Notes under the pieces: generated by a model
The model's database searches: none
What the model was told of the DNA's origin: nothing
The model's input: only the letters and a program-made list of their open reading frames with translations
Translations under genes and position numbers: made by a program
Source of the DNA: Thermomicrobium roseum DSM 5159
Lineage (GTDB): Bacteria > Chloroflexota > Chloroflexia > Thermomicrobiales > Thermomicrobiaceae
Assembly: GCF_000021685.1 (NCBI RefSeq)
Contig: NC_011961.1
Location: 806,001 to 870,000 of the forward strand
Direction: 5' to 3'
DNA length: 64,000 bases
In this document: one piece after another, positions 1-10,884 of the stretch
Layout of the letters: every line of letters begins with the position of its first letter
How positions within the stretch are numbered: position 1 is the stretch's first letter

Positions 1-90
1 GCTGCCGAGTTCACTGCCTTCGTCCAGGCACGCCTGGTTCGGCAGCTCCACCCCGCCGAGCGGAAGGAGGCTCTCGCCCGGTGGAACTGA
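1..90 (+). CDS. C-terminal tail of an unidentified protein, cut by window edge
   Basis: Frame 1 reads 29 residues without a stop, ending ...ERKEALARWN, and terminates at TGA 88-90. It overlaps the GTG start of the next gene by 10 bases, the same arrangement as between the next two genes, so it is probably the last part of an upstream gene in one polysaccharide operon. The function cannot be judged from this tail. Confidence 0.6.
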   Translation, partial: AAEFTAFVQARLVRQLHPAERKEALARWN

Positions 91-791
91 AGGCCTATCT
101 GGCGATCCTCTGGCGTCAGCGCTGGCTCGTCCTCTTCGTGCCAGCCGTCGCACTCCTGGCCATCATCGTACAAGCCATCCGCTATCAGCCACGCTATACC
201 GCGAGCGCAGCCGTTATCGTCACGCGCCTGCCGCAGGAGACGCCTGCCGATCAGTACCGCTACGATGAGTATTATCTCTATCTGACCAACGAGTATACGG
301 TCGATGATTTCACCGAGGTCGTCCGCGGAAACGTCTTTGCGAGCGATGTCGCCCAGCGTGCGACCGCCGCTTTGGGTACTCCCATCACACCGGGGGAAGT
401 CCAGGGCAGCTTCTCGGTGACGCGCCGGAACCGAGCCGTCCTCCTGTCCGTCTCTGCACCCGATGCCCAGCGCGCCGTCGCCATCGCCCAGGCTGCGGTC
501 GCCGCTTTGCGCGAGCGCGGCACACAGTACTTCGGCTTCAATGACCCAGCCCGTCAGGTCATCGTCCAGGTGATCGACGACCCGCAGAGTGCGGTACCCG
601 ATACCACGCGTACTCGCCTCCTCTGGGCGATCCAGCTCGTCCTCGCCTTCGTCATCGGCGTCTTTCTCGCTTTCCTGGCCGATTCCCTCTCCGACGCACT
701 CCACGACCCCGAAGACGTTCGACGCGCGCTCGACCTCCCAGTCGTGACAGTCATTCCTGCTCCCCCCGAGAGGAGAGGCCGTGCGTCCTGA
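81..791 (+). CDS. Wzz-type polysaccharide chain-length/co-polymerase membrane protein
   Basis: This 236-residue protein has the Wzz topology: a membrane segment at about 15-33, an extracytoplasmic domain at about 34-180, and a second membrane segment at about 183-205 followed by a short cytoplasmic tail. It probably sets chain length or couples export of an exopolysaccharide. It has no kinase domain; the following gene carries the ATPase-like part, as in split systems of Gram-positive type. The GTG start at 81 is preceded by GGAAGGAGG (62-70). It overlaps its neighbours at both ends, which indicates translational coupling. Confidence 0.8.
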   Translation: MELKAYLAILWRQRWLVLFVPAVALLAIIVQAIRYQPRYTASAAVIVTRLPQETPADQYRYDEYYLYLTNEYTVDDFTEVVRGNVFASDVAQRATAALGTPITPGEVQGSFSVTRRNRAVLLSVSAPDAQRAVAIAQAAVAALRERGTQYFGFNDPARQVIVQVIDDPQSAVPDTTRTRLLWAIQLVLAFVIGVFLAFLADSLSDALHDPEDVRRALDLPVVTVIPAPPERRGRAS

Positions 792-2127
792 GGAGTACCT
801 GGCTATCGTCTTGCGTCGTTGGTGGGTCGTTCTCCTGGCTGGCCTCGTGGCCGCCGCCGTGGCTTTCTTCTACAGCAGCTCCATGCCACCGACGTATCAG
901 GTCAGTGTCCGTCTCATGGCGGTCGCCCAGCCACCCGACTACTGGCTCGATCTCTACGCCAAAAACCGGTTAGCATCCTTCCAGGATCTCATCCGCAACG
1001 GTGACTTCGTCGCCAGCGCTCTGGCCCGAGCGGGGCTCTCCGCTGATCCTGGTCAGGTCCTCGGCTCGCTCCAGCTCGGTCGTAATCAGGACAGCAATGT
1101 CATCCAACTCGTGGTGACCGACACTGACCCGGCTCGCGCGGCGCGCGTCGCCAATGCCCTCGCTGATGCCTTCGTGGCCCAGACGATGGCTGAGAACCAG
1201 CGGATCCTCGAACAGTTCCGCGACCCGTTCGGCCAGCGCATCCAGGGGACCGTCACGGTTCTCAAGCTGGACACCGCCTCGCCACCCAGTGTCCCGGTCG
1301 GGCCACGCACGCGCCTCAACACTATTGGCGGGCTCGTGCTCGGTCTCGCCTTCGGCATTCTGGTCACCTTCGGGATCGAGTATTTCGAGGACGTTTTGCG
1401 GACGGCACGCGAAACCACGCGCGCACTCGGCCTGCCCGTTCTCAGCGAGATCCGGCTGGCACGCGATCGACGATCGAGACGTGTGGAGGAGACGATGCCC
1501 AAGCTGGTCGTGCTCGAGGAACCGTTGTCCGCTGCTGCTGAGTCCTACCGGACGCTCCGTGCGAGCGTACTCGGTCGCGAGGCAGCCGGCGCATCGTGCC
1601 GGACAATCCTGGTCTGCGGCATCGGCCGCGACTCGCGCGATGCCGCATCCGTCGCCGCCAATCTCGCTGCTGCACTCGCCATTGCCGGCGAGCGCACGCT
1701 CCTGGTCGATGCCGATCTCCGCCAGCCATCACTCCACACCCTCTTGCCCAGTTCCCCCTCGACCGGTCTGGCCGAAGCACTCCTCTCGTCCGAGGAACGA
1801 CCCATTCCATCACAACCTACCCCGGTCAGCGAGCTCGCACTCATTCCCGCCGGTACGCTTCCGGCAGGCACCAATCCCGCCGATCTCCTCGCCCGAGCCC
1901 CCTCGCTCGCTCGCCTCGCTCAGCTGCGCGAGCGAGCCGACCGGGTCGTCCTCCACACCGCACCGTTACCCGAGTGCGGTGAGGCACTCGTCTTATCTCG
2001 CCTCGCCGACGGTGTGCTGCTCGTCGTGCGCAGCGGGCGAACCTCGCGGAGCATAGCCCAGCGAGCCAAAGAGCAGCTGGAGCGCGTCGGTGCTTCCCTG
2101 ATCGGCGTCGTCCTCCTGACCGGGTGA
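781..2127 (+). CDS. Wzz domain fused to BY-kinase-like ATPase with degenerate P-loop
   Basis: The 448-residue protein has membrane segments at about 14-31 and 181-200, the second preceded by a proline-rich stretch (168-176) typical of Wzz proteins. A C-terminal MinD/BY-kinase-like domain starts near 250 with the usual SYRTLRASV lead-in. Walker A-prime is intact (LLVDADLRQ, 308-316), but the P-loop position reads CGIGRDSRDAAS (279-290) with no GK[ST], and there is no tyrosine cluster at the C-terminus. Family membership is clear from architecture; kinase activity is doubtful. A regulatory or scaffold role in polysaccharide export is inferred. GTG start, overlapping the wzz-like gene by 11 bases. 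Confidence 0.82.
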   Translation: MRPEEYLAIVLRRWWVVLLAGLVAAAVAFFYSSSMPPTYQVSVRLMAVAQPPDYWLDLYAKNRLASFQDLIRNGDFVASALARAGLSADPGQVLGSLQLGRNQDSNVIQLVVTDTDPARAARVANALADAFVAQTMAENQRILEQFRDPFGQRIQGTVTVLKLDTASPPSVPVGPRTRLNTIGGLVLGLAFGILVTFGIEYFEDVLRTARETTRALGLPVLSEIRLARDRRSRRVEETMPKLVVLEEPLSAAAESYRTLRASVLGREAAGASCRTILVCGIGRDSRDAASVAANLAAALAIAGERTLLVDADLRQPSLHTLLPSSPSTGLAEALLSSEERPIPSQPTPVSELALIPAGTLPAGTNPADLLARAPSLARLAQLRERADRVVLHTAPLPECGEALVLSRLADGVLLVVRSGRTSRSIAQRAKEQLERVGASLIGVVLLTG

Positions 2128-2302
2128 GTGCGCATTCCTTCCTTGCCTCGCTCGGTGAAGAGAGACGGCAGACCGATCTTCCGGGGTGCTCACTCCGTCC
2201 ACATCGAATCGTTCAGACTCCATCATGGCCGCTCGCACCCCGCGTCATGAGCGAGCGGCTCGAGGTTCCTGGCCCGCGTCCCGCTGCGCCAACAGCTTCG
2301 CC

Positions 2303-2995
2303 TCAACCCGCACGCTCGAGCAACCTCGCGGAGACCAGCCGATCCAACACTTCGCGAAGAGTCGCTCTCGGTAAGCCTGTCGCCTCGACGAGTTGCTGTT
2401 CCGTACGCTGCCCTTCCAGCACCGCCATCAGCACCGCCCGTTCCTCGGGCAGGAGTCGATCGAGCATCGACCGGTCGATCGGACCAGTCGTCAAGCGCAC
2501 TCCGGCACGTCGCTCATCGGCGCGTCGGATCGCGTTCAGGATCAGCTTCGTCATCGGCGCATCATCCAGGACGGTCTCCTCGTCCGGGATGAGTGGCGGC
2601 TCGGGCACGAAGGCGAAGGACGCATCGGCTGCCCCGAGCACCCGCACCAGAACTTCCTCGAACTGCTGGGCCAGTGCGCGCTTGATCTGCTGATGGGTCA
2701 CGAAGCCCAACTCCGTGAGGATCTGTCCGAGCCGGCGTCGCCCATCCGTCACCGCTTGCAGCGCGAGCGCTTGCTCCAGTTGTTCCTCACTGATGTCCCC
2801 GAGCTGCAGCAGCATCTGGCCGAGTCGAAGCTGTGCATCGCTGCTCAGAACCGCCGCGATCCGTCCACGATCGAGCACCAGCGTCACTTCCTCGACCCGT
2901 GTCCGCAGCGTCAGTCGGCCCGTCTGCCCAGCCCGCGTCAAAGCCTGCAGGAGGATATGCAGCGGCAAATCGCTCAGGTCACCGTAAATCGGCAT
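2303..2995 (-). CDS. PATAN (DUF4388) domain protein with MshEN-like repeats
   Basis: This is a 230-residue soluble protein. The N-terminus (YGDLSDLPLHILLQAL) matches the DUF4388/PATAN domain found in bacterial signalling and gliding proteins. Residues about 75-140 contain two copies of an LGQxLxxLGxI...QLxxAL pattern, as in GspE-N/MshEN domains that bind cyclic di-GMP in type IV pilus ATPases. The last about 55 residues look like a winged helix. ATG at 2995 is preferred because the homologous region begins there; an upstream in-frame GTG at 3049 is possible. It overlaps the preceding gene by 17 bases. A signalling-adaptor role is inferred; no ligand is shown. Confidence 0.72.
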   Translation of the reverse strand: MPIYGDLSDLPLHILLQALTRAGQTGRLTLRTRVEEVTLVLDRGRIAAVLSSDAQLRLGQMLLQLGDISEEQLEQALALQAVTDGRRRLGQILTELGFVTHQQIKRALAQQFEEVLVRVLGAADASFAFVPEPPLIPDEETVLDDAPMTKLILNAIRRADERRAGVRLTTGPIDRSMLDRLLPEERAVLMAVLEGQRTEQQLVEATGLPRATLREVLDRLVSARLLERAG

Positions 2996-3407
2996 TGCCG
3001 CCCGCCTCGTAGCCGAATTCCCGGAGCGAAAAACCTGGTGCGCATCCACTGTGTTGGAGAAAGCGCTCGATCACGCGGGTCAGTTGCGTCTCGTCGAGGA
3101 CGACAGTCAAGAGCGCGAAATCGACCAACCTGCCCGTCATCCGAACGATCCGGCAACCGACCATCTCCGGAAGCCGCACGAGCAGCTGGTAAAAGTGGGT
3201 GAGCGTTGTCAGCCGCTCTGGCACGACCACGGTCAAATCCCAGCGACGCAGGTTCGGAAGAGTGCGCATCGCGAGTACGCGACAGGGGAGAGGATACGTC
3301 TGGCACGGTCGGGCCACCTGCTCGCGCACAACGACACCGGCGAGCGCTCGCGCCAGCCGTTCCACTGCCGGATCGACCCCGAACGTCTGCCACCCCTCTC
3401 CGCCCAC
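2979..3407 (-). CDS. conserved-looking protein of unknown function
   Basis: This 142-residue protein was not recognised. It has no signal peptide or membrane span. The central part (residues about 47-105) alternates hydrophobic strands and charged helices (RRWDLTVVVPERLTTL, VDFALLTVVLDETQL), consistent with a small alpha/beta ferredoxin-like fold. A GTG start is assumed with GAGCGAGG upstream. It lies between an unknown gene and the PATAN protein in one minus-strand operon, overlapping the latter by 17 bases, so it probably works in the same signalling process. Confidence 0.55.
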   Translation of the reverse strand: MGGEGWQTFGVDPAVERLARALAGVVVREQVARPCQTYPLPCRVLAMRTLPNLRRWDLTVVVPERLTTLTHFYQLLVRLPEMVGCRIVRMTGRLVDFALLTVVLDETQLTRVIERFLQHSGCAPGFSLREFGYEAGGNADLR

Positions 3408-3487
3408 CGCGACCTCGCTCTCACCGCTCCTCGTACCGATCCGCTGCCGCTAGCATAGCGGACGAGTGGGCAGAGAGGATCCGACCA

Positions 3488-3844
3488 TCAACTGGCCGTC
3501 GCCAGCTCGAATCGCGGCCGTTCCGTATCACCAGGCAGCCGACCCGTGCTCACCAACCAGTGCAAGAAGCGCAGTCGTGCCAGTTGCTGCGGGGCCAGTT
3601 CGACGATCTCTTCCATCGGCCGTACGGTCACCGGCGTCGTGCGCCAACCCACCGCATTGAGGAGTTCCGCCACCACCGTGCTCGGCGACCCCCCGAACAG
3701 CCGATCCAGCGGAACCGTCACTTCCATACCCCCGCTCAACAGGAAATGCACACGGTCCCGCTCCAGGCACCAGCCGGTCAATGGGAGGCCAGCCGACCGT
3801 ACCGCATTCAAGATGATAGCCAGCGCTTCACGGTACTCACTCAT
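3488..3844 (-). CDS. hypothetical protein
   Basis: A 118-residue protein without membrane spans, family not recognised. The N-terminus is helical (SEYREALAIILNAVRSAG), followed by a beta-rich part (CLERDRVHFLLSGGMEVTVP) and a C-terminal helical part (LAPQQLARLRFLHWLVS). ATG at 3844 follows GGAGGGTGG. It is the second gene of the operon starting from the promoter at 4264-4292, 22 bases after the first. Confidence 0.6.
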   Translation of the reverse strand: MSEYREALAIILNAVRSAGLPLTGWCLERDRVHFLLSGGMEVTVPLDRLFGGSPSTVVAELLNAVGWRTTPVTVRPMEEIVELAPQQLARLRFLHWLVSTGRLPGDTERPRFELATAS

Positions 3845-3866
3845 GGCTCCACCCTCCTCGAGTCCT

Positions 3867-4118
3867 TCACCCCTCCCGCGCCCGGTCGAGCGCTGCGAGG
3901 AGATTGCTCAGGGCAGTATCCGGCGTCTCACCGACGGCAACCGGCGGACAACGCAGTTGTCGGCGCCAGTACTGCAGGACGAAACAGGACTGAGCAGCCT
4001 CCGGCGGTAGTTGCGCCGGCTCACAGGCGACCGCAACCCAGCGCGGCTGGCGTTCGTCACTGCACGGATCGCGAAAAATCGTGATCGGCCATCGAATCAG
4101 AGCACCGTTCTCGTTCAC
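3867..4118 (-). CDS. small hypothetical protein, first gene of the PATAN operon
   Basis: The 83-residue protein has the pattern WPITIFRD...WVAVAC... and ends VGETPDTALSNLLAALDRA. This ending resembles the GxTxxEAxxNL tail of HicB-like folds, but the match is too short for assignment. The GTG start at 4118 lacks a good ribosome site and could be shifted. It is the first reading frame downstream of the promoter at 4264-4292. Confidence 0.5.
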   Translation of the reverse strand: MNENGALIRWPITIFRDPCSDERQPRWVAVACEPAQLPPEAAQSCFVLQYWRRQLRCPPVAVGETPDTALSNLLAALDRAREG

Positions 4119-4263
4119 CGCTAGCCCTGCCGCCCCTCGCTTGTCCGGTGCGAACCTGCTTCACCCTCTATTCTCGGCCGCGCAGCTCCACGAGCCTCTA
4201 GGCCGTTCGTCCCAAGTTCGCACCAGCGCTGCTCTGTGAATGTACACGAGTACGTACGCACCC

Positions 4264-4292
4264 AGTCTAGCCATGGGGGGCTCGCTTGTCAA
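4264..4292 (-). promoter_or_regulatory. sigma70-type promoter of the PATAN operon
   Basis: Read on the minus strand: TTGACA, 17-base spacer, TAGACT. Transcription would start near 4257, about 140 bases before the GTG at 4118. A GTAC-rich imperfect repeat (4239-4258) sits at the predicted start and could be an operator. Confidence 0.75.
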
Positions 4293-4513
4293 CCCCTCGA
4301 CGTCCCGGCTCGCACCAGGAACGCAGAGACTCTTGGCCTCGGCTCGACTGCACTCACCAGGCTTGCTGACAGTCAGGCACGACTCGATGGCATCGACGCC
4401 CCTGGCGAGACCAGGAAAGACGCGCCTGCGACACGACCAGACTGCTCTGCGTCAGAGGTGCGCCTGCCTGGTGATCGCACGACATCGACGCCGATCGTTC
4501 TCCGAGCACAACA

Positions 4514-4545
4514 GAGCCGTCCGGAAAGCACCTCCCGAACGGCTC
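4514..4545. repeat. inverted repeat, possible terminator after the crotonase gene
   Basis: Eleven-base arms (GAGCCGTCCGG and CCGAACGGCTC) with one wobble pair flank a 10-base loop. It lies about 150 bases beyond the stop of the minus-strand crotonase gene, and the minus-strand sequence after it reads TGTTGT, a weak uridine run. The rest of the gene-free stretch 4119-4697 holds only the promoter at 4264-4292 and no further recognisable element. Confidence 0.35.
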
Positions 4546-4697
4546 CATCCCGTCACATCCAATCGACTGCCGCAAAACGAGCTGGGTCCAACCCGAGTCA
4601 GCGAGCGAACCTCCGATCGTGCCCCTCGACGACGACCACGCGGCTCGCCCCGATCGTTACCGCCACGGCTCGGCCAGAGTCACCTCGTCTGTCGGTG

Positions 4698-5492
4698 TCA
4701 GGCATTGCGCCACTGTGGCTGGCGCTTTTCCAGGAAGGCGCAGATCCCCTCCTGCGCGTCCGCTGCCAGCGCGTTGAGCGCCATCACTTCCATCGCGTAG
4801 GCATAGGCGAGGTGCTCAGGAAGCTCCAGTTGTCGGTAGAACGCTTGCTTACCGATCCCGACCACGTAGCGGCTCGCTGCTCGGATCTTCTCCGCCAGTT
4901 CCCAGGTGGCAGCCTCCAGTTCCTCAGCCGGGACGACTCGGTTCACCATCCCCAGCTGCGCCGCCTCCTCCGCCGTGATCGGTTCACCGGTCACCAAAAG
5001 CTCGAACGTCTTCTTCGGCGGCAGTACCCGGCTCACCGCCACCATCGGAGTCGAGCAGAACAACCCGATCTTCACGCCTGGAGTCTGGAAGCGTGTCCCG
5101 GCCGCCGCCACGATGAGGTCGCAGGTCGCAGCCAACTGGAAGCCCGCGGCAGTCGCCAGCCCATGGACTTGAGCGATCACCGGCTGGGGGATCGATCGGA
5201 TCGTCTGCATCAGCGTCGTACAGACCGCGAAGATACGGCGCGCGGTCGGCGTATCGCATCCGGTCAGCTCGTTCAAGTCGTGACCAGCGCAGAAGATCGG
5301 CCCGGCACCGCGCAAGATTGCGACCGCGATGTCCCGATCCTCACCGATCCGCCGGAAGGCATCCGTCAGCTCCTCCATGTGCGCGACCGAGAGCGCGTTC
5401 CGCTTCTCCGGACGGTTCATCGTCACCACAGCGATCCCATCGCGCACATCGGTCAGGATGTACTGGTAGGTTCTCTGCTCGGTCGCGGTCAT
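4698..5492 (-). CDS. enoyl-CoA hydratase/isomerase family protein, ECHDC3-like
   Basis: The 264-residue crotonase-fold protein contains the CoA/oxyanion motif GAGPIFCAGHDLNEL and the helix GLATAAGFQLAATCDL. Where enoyl-CoA hydratases have two catalytic glutamates, this protein has Q (GFQLA) and no Glu in TPGVKIGLFCSTPMVA. These features match ECHDC3-type proteins, whose reaction is not established. ATG at 5492 follows GGAAGGAGGG; the longer upstream frame has no coding character. It is the last gene of the minus-strand operon, 44 bases after the sulfhydrylase. Confidence 0.85.
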   Translation of the reverse strand: MTATEQRTYQYILTDVRDGIAVVTMNRPEKRNALSVAHMEELTDAFRRIGEDRDIAVAILRGAGPIFCAGHDLNELTGCDTPTARRIFAVCTTLMQTIRSIPQPVIAQVHGLATAAGFQLAATCDLIVAAAGTRFQTPGVKIGLFCSTPMVAVSRVLPPKKTFELLVTGEPITAEEAAQLGMVNRVVPAEELEAATWELAEKIRAASRYVVGIGKQAFYRQLELPEHLAYAYAMEVMALNALAADAQEGICAFLEKRQPQWRNA

Positions 5493-5536
5493 CGTTGTCC
5501 CTCCTTCCGGCCTCGCCGGCTCGCGCTCCGGTTCCC

Positions 5537-7513
<1,977 letters not shown>

Positions 7514-7576
7514 TCAGCCCAATGACCGACCACAGCGCCGCCCGCCGGCGAGCCAACTGAACCACCATGCGCGTCA

Positions 7577-9262
7577 TCAGTGGATCCGCTTGTCGTAGCC
7601 AGCCCACTCTCGCTCGCGCAGCACGAACTTCTGGATCTTCCCCGTCGAGGTCTTGGGCAAGCTCTCGACCAACTCGACCTGCTTCGGGCACTTGTAGTGG
7701 GCCAGACGGTCCCGGCAGAATGCGATCAATTCTTCCGGCGTCGCGTGCATTCCTGGCTTCAGTACGACGAACGCTTTCGGTACCTCGCCCCACTTCTCGT
7801 CTGGAATACCGATGACCGCGCACTCCAGCACCGCGGGATGCTGGTAGAGCGCACGCTCGACCTCGATCGTCGAGATGTTCTCCCCACCGCTGATGATGAT
7901 GTCCTTTTTGCGATCGCGCAGCTCGATGTACCCATCCGGATGCACCACCGCCAGGTCACCGGAGTGGAACCAGCCGCCAGCGAACGCCCGAGCGGTCGCC
8001 TCCTCGTCGCGGTAATACCCCTTCATCACGTTGTTGCCACGCATGACCACTTCACCCAGCGTCTCCCCGTCCGCTGGGACATCGCGCATCGCCTCGTCGA
8101 CCACCCGCAGTTCCGGCGCATGGATGTATCCCACACCTTGCCGTGCCTTGAGTCGCGCACGCTCTTCCAATGGCAAGGCGTCCCACTCCTCGTGCCACTC
8201 ACAGACGGTGTGCGGACCGTACGTTTCGGTCAGGCCATAGACGTGCACGATGCGGGCACCCATCGCTTCCATCGCGGCGATCGTCGCTGGCGCCGGTGGT
8301 GCCGCCGCGGTCAGCACGGTGAGCGGTCTGGGGAACCGGTAGTCGGGACTCGGCCGTCCTTGCAACAGCATGATCAGCACAGTCGGCGCACCGCAGAAAT
8401 GCGTCACGCCTTCCTGCTCGATCAGCTGGAAGATGCGGGACGGATCGACCTTGGGCAGCACCACGTGCGTCGCTCCGATCCCGGTCACAGCGTACGGGAA
8501 GTACCAGCCATTGCAGTGGAACATCGGCAACGTCCAGAGATAGGCGCTTTCCGGCACGAGTCGGGCCTCGATGATCTCCCCCAACGCGTTCAAGTACGCG
8601 CCGCGATGCGTCACCATCACACCCTTCGGCCGACCGGTCGTCCCGCTCGTGTAGTTGATGCTCAGCACCTCCTCCTCGTCACGGAGCGGGTACACCGATG
8701 GATCCGGTGAGCCTTCCGCCAGCAGTGCCTCGTACTCGACATCGGCAAACGATGCGCGAGCCGGCGGCGCATCGCCGTGACGGCTATCGATATCGGCCCA
8801 GACGACGAGCCTGAGTTCCGGAAGGGCTCCCCGGATCGGCTCGACGAGGCTCGCCAGTGCTCCGTCCAGGATCAGCGCTCGGGCGCCTGAGTGCTCCAGG
8901 ATGTAGCGCACCTCCTCGCTCGAAAGGCGCACGTTGATCGGAACCAGGACCCCACCCATTTGGGGTACGGCGAAGTGGGCCTCCAGCGCCTCCAAGCTGT
9001 TCCGGCACAGGACAGCGACCCGATCGCCCGGCTGCAAGCCCCGACCGCGCAGTGCGCTGGCGAGCCGGTAGACGCGGGCACCGAACTCGCGGTACGTCAA
9101 CCGCCGGTTTCCATCCACCACTCCGACCTTGTCGGGAAAGACGTGCAACGTCCGCTCCAGCAGCATGAGCGGTGTCAGGAGCGAGCGATAGGGCGGGAGC
9201 CCCTCCCATTGGGGCCGCGACCAGAGCTGTTGGAAGAGCGGCGTCGTCCGTGTCTGCATCAT
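7577..9262 (-). CDS. AMP-dependent acyl-CoA synthetase (fatty-acid--CoA ligase family)
   Basis: The 561-residue adenylate-forming enzyme shows the AMP-binding loop TSGTTGRPKGVMVTH, the YGLTETYGP motif, the hinge GWFHSGDLAVVHPDGYIE with DRKKDIIISGGENIS, and the catalytic lysine region PKTSTGKIQKF near the C-terminus. It resembles medium-chain (AlkK-like) ligases; the substrate is not certain. Three consecutive ATG codons (9265, 9262, 9259) follow GGAGGGAG; 9262 has the best spacing. It lies between the transporter gene and the sulfhydrylase in the operon. Confidence 0.9.
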   Translation of the reverse strand: MMQTRTTPLFQQLWSRPQWEGLPPYRSLLTPLMLLERTLHVFPDKVGVVDGNRRLTYREFGARVYRLASALRGRGLQPGDRVAVLCRNSLEALEAHFAVPQMGGVLVPINVRLSSEEVRYILEHSGARALILDGALASLVEPIRGALPELRLVVWADIDSRHGDAPPARASFADVEYEALLAEGSPDPSVYPLRDEEEVLSINYTSGTTGRPKGVMVTHRGAYLNALGEIIEARLVPESAYLWTLPMFHCNGWYFPYAVTGIGATHVVLPKVDPSRIFQLIEQEGVTHFCGAPTVLIMLLQGRPSPDYRFPRPLTVLTAAAPPAPATIAAMEAMGARIVHVYGLTETYGPHTVCEWHEEWDALPLEERARLKARQGVGYIHAPELRVVDEAMRDVPADGETLGEVVMRGNNVMKGYYRDEEATARAFAGGWFHSGDLAVVHPDGYIELRDRKKDIIISGGENISTIEVERALYQHPAVLECAVIGIPDEKWGEVPKAFVVLKPGMHATPEELIAFCRDRLAHYKCPKQVELVESLPKTSTGKIQKFVLREREWAGYDKRIH

Positions 9263-9353
9263 CATCTCCCTCCGCCTCTTGCGAGCGGATAGCGACCGGC
9301 CGGGGCGACAACTCGCTGAACCGGCCAATCGCATCGTCGTCCTAGTATCCGAA

Positions 9354-10700
9354 TTATTCCCCGTCGCCGGTCGCCATCGCCGCCCCTGGCTGCTCCCACA
9401 AGCGGTGGCGCGCCGTCTCGGGCAAGAACAGGAGACCGACGATCAACCCCAGGAGCGGCAAGGCGATCGGATAGACCAGCGCCCACATCAAGTTTCCGGT
9501 CGCAGTCTGGATCCACGTCGTGACGTACGGGACCAGTCCACCGCCCCAGCCATTGGCCGCGTTCTGGACGACGCCCAGGGAGGTATAACGGACCTGCGTG
9601 GGGAAGTACTCGGCCAACAGAGCTGGCAGCGGTCCCCACACCATCGCCGCGATCAGCATCAGGCCCATCACGGTCAGGGCGGCCGGCCAGTACTGCAGAT
9701 TGTCCTTCTGCGCGAACCGCCCGAGCAGCGTATAGAGTGGGTAGAAGCCGACGATCGCCAGGACGAAGCCAGTGAGGACGATCGGCTTGCGGCCGATCGA
9801 GTCGGAGAGCCAGCCCATGACGATATGCAGCACTGGCGCCACCAGCAGACCCGGCAGAAGGACCTTGTACGTCGTGATGAGATCGAGCTTCTGCGCGGTC
9901 TGCAGGAAGAAGAGCGCCCAGAAAATCGCGGTATACCAGGCCACCGCTTGACCGAACGAGACGGCTGCCGCAATGAGTACCCGCCGCAAGTTCTCGCCCG
10001 TGAAGGTCACCTTCAAGGGATTCTGCACCACTGCACGCCGCGCCTTCAGTTCAGCGAACATCGGCGTCTCCTGGAGACGCAGCCGCACGTAGAGCGAGAT
10101 CAGGACCAGCACAAGCGAAAGCAGGAACGGTATGCGCCAGCCCCAGGCTCGAAACGCCTCCTCACCGAGCGCCGTCCGCACACCCAGCACCACGAAGAAC
10201 GAGATGATCAGACCGTAGATCGCCGCCGGGCTCAAAAGACCCGTGTACAGCCCACGCTTCCCGTCCGGCGCGTGCTCGGCCACGTAGGTCAGCGCACCTC
10301 CCCACTCACCCCCGACACTCAACCCCTGGATCACCCGCAACAAAAAGACCAAGATGGGAGCGAGCACCCCGATCGTCGCGTAGCTCGGGATCACGCCGAT
10401 CAGTGCCGTCCCCAAACCCATCCCGAGCAAGGTCAGGATGAAGACCCGCTTGCGCCCGATCTTGTCCCCGTACCAGCCGAAGATGATCGCCCCGAGTGGC
10501 CGGAACAGGAACCCGATGGTAAAGATCGCGATGGTATTCAGGAGCGCCGCGACCGGGTGGTCCTTGGCGAAGAAATGCGTCGCCAGAATCGCCGCCAAGC
10601 TCCCGAAAATGTAGAAGTCATACCACTCGATCGCCGACCCGACCGTCGAGGCGCCGATCACGAAGGCCAGATAGCGCCGATCGTTGTTCACCGCACGCAT
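9354..10700 (-). CDS. MHS-family MFS transporter (metabolite:proton symporter)
   Basis: The 448-residue integral membrane protein has the signature GSAIEWYDFYIFG near the start, 12 predicted spans, and the loop GWYGDKIGRKRVFIL between spans 2 and 3, all typical of the metabolite:H+ symporter family (shikimate, proline/betaine and organic-acid carriers). The substrate is unknown; the downstream acyl-CoA synthetase suggests a carboxylic acid. ATG at 10700 follows AAGGGAGAGG. It is the first gene after the promoter at 10856-10884. Confidence 0.88.
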   Translation of the reverse strand: MRAVNNDRRYLAFVIGASTVGSAIEWYDFYIFGSLAAILATHFFAKDHPVAALLNTIAIFTIGFLFRPLGAIIFGWYGDKIGRKRVFILTLLGMGLGTALIGVIPSYATIGVLAPILVFLLRVIQGLSVGGEWGGALTYVAEHAPDGKRGLYTGLLSPAAIYGLIISFFVVLGVRTALGEEAFRAWGWRIPFLLSLVLVLISLYVRLRLQETPMFAELKARRAVVQNPLKVTFTGENLRRVLIAAAVSFGQAVAWYTAIFWALFFLQTAQKLDLITTYKVLLPGLLVAPVLHIVMGWLSDSIGRKPIVLTGFVLAIVGFYPLYTLLGRFAQKDNLQYWPAALTVMGLMLIAAMVWGPLPALLAEYFPTQVRYTSLGVVQNAANGWGGGLVPYVTTWIQTATGNLMWALVYPIALPLLGLIVGLLFLPETARHRLWEQPGAAMATGDGE

Positions 10701-10855
10701 CGTGCCCTCTCCCTTCCCGAACACTCGACTCTATCTCCTCCTTGCCGACGTCTGACCCTATCACGCGTTCATCACAGCATTACAACGAGTCACAGCGGCT
10801 GCACACATCAGTGATGCATCGAATTACTGTTTCGTTCGCTTCTCAGGACGTCGCT

Positions 10856-10884
10856 ATGATACGCCGGTAACACTCTGCTGTCAA
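10856..10884 (-). promoter_or_regulatory. sigma70-type promoter of the transporter/acyl-CoA synthetase operon
   Basis: Read on the minus strand: TTGACA, 17-base spacer, TATCAT, giving a leader of about 150 bases before the transporter ATG. The leader contains a short palindrome ATCAGTGAT near 10807-10815 that could bind a regulator. Confidence 0.75.

Noticed and set aside
9279..10814. 511-residue plus-strand frame opposite the transporter
   Set aside because: Rich in Arg, Asp, Gln and His, without motifs; the opposite strand encodes a clear 12-span transporter.
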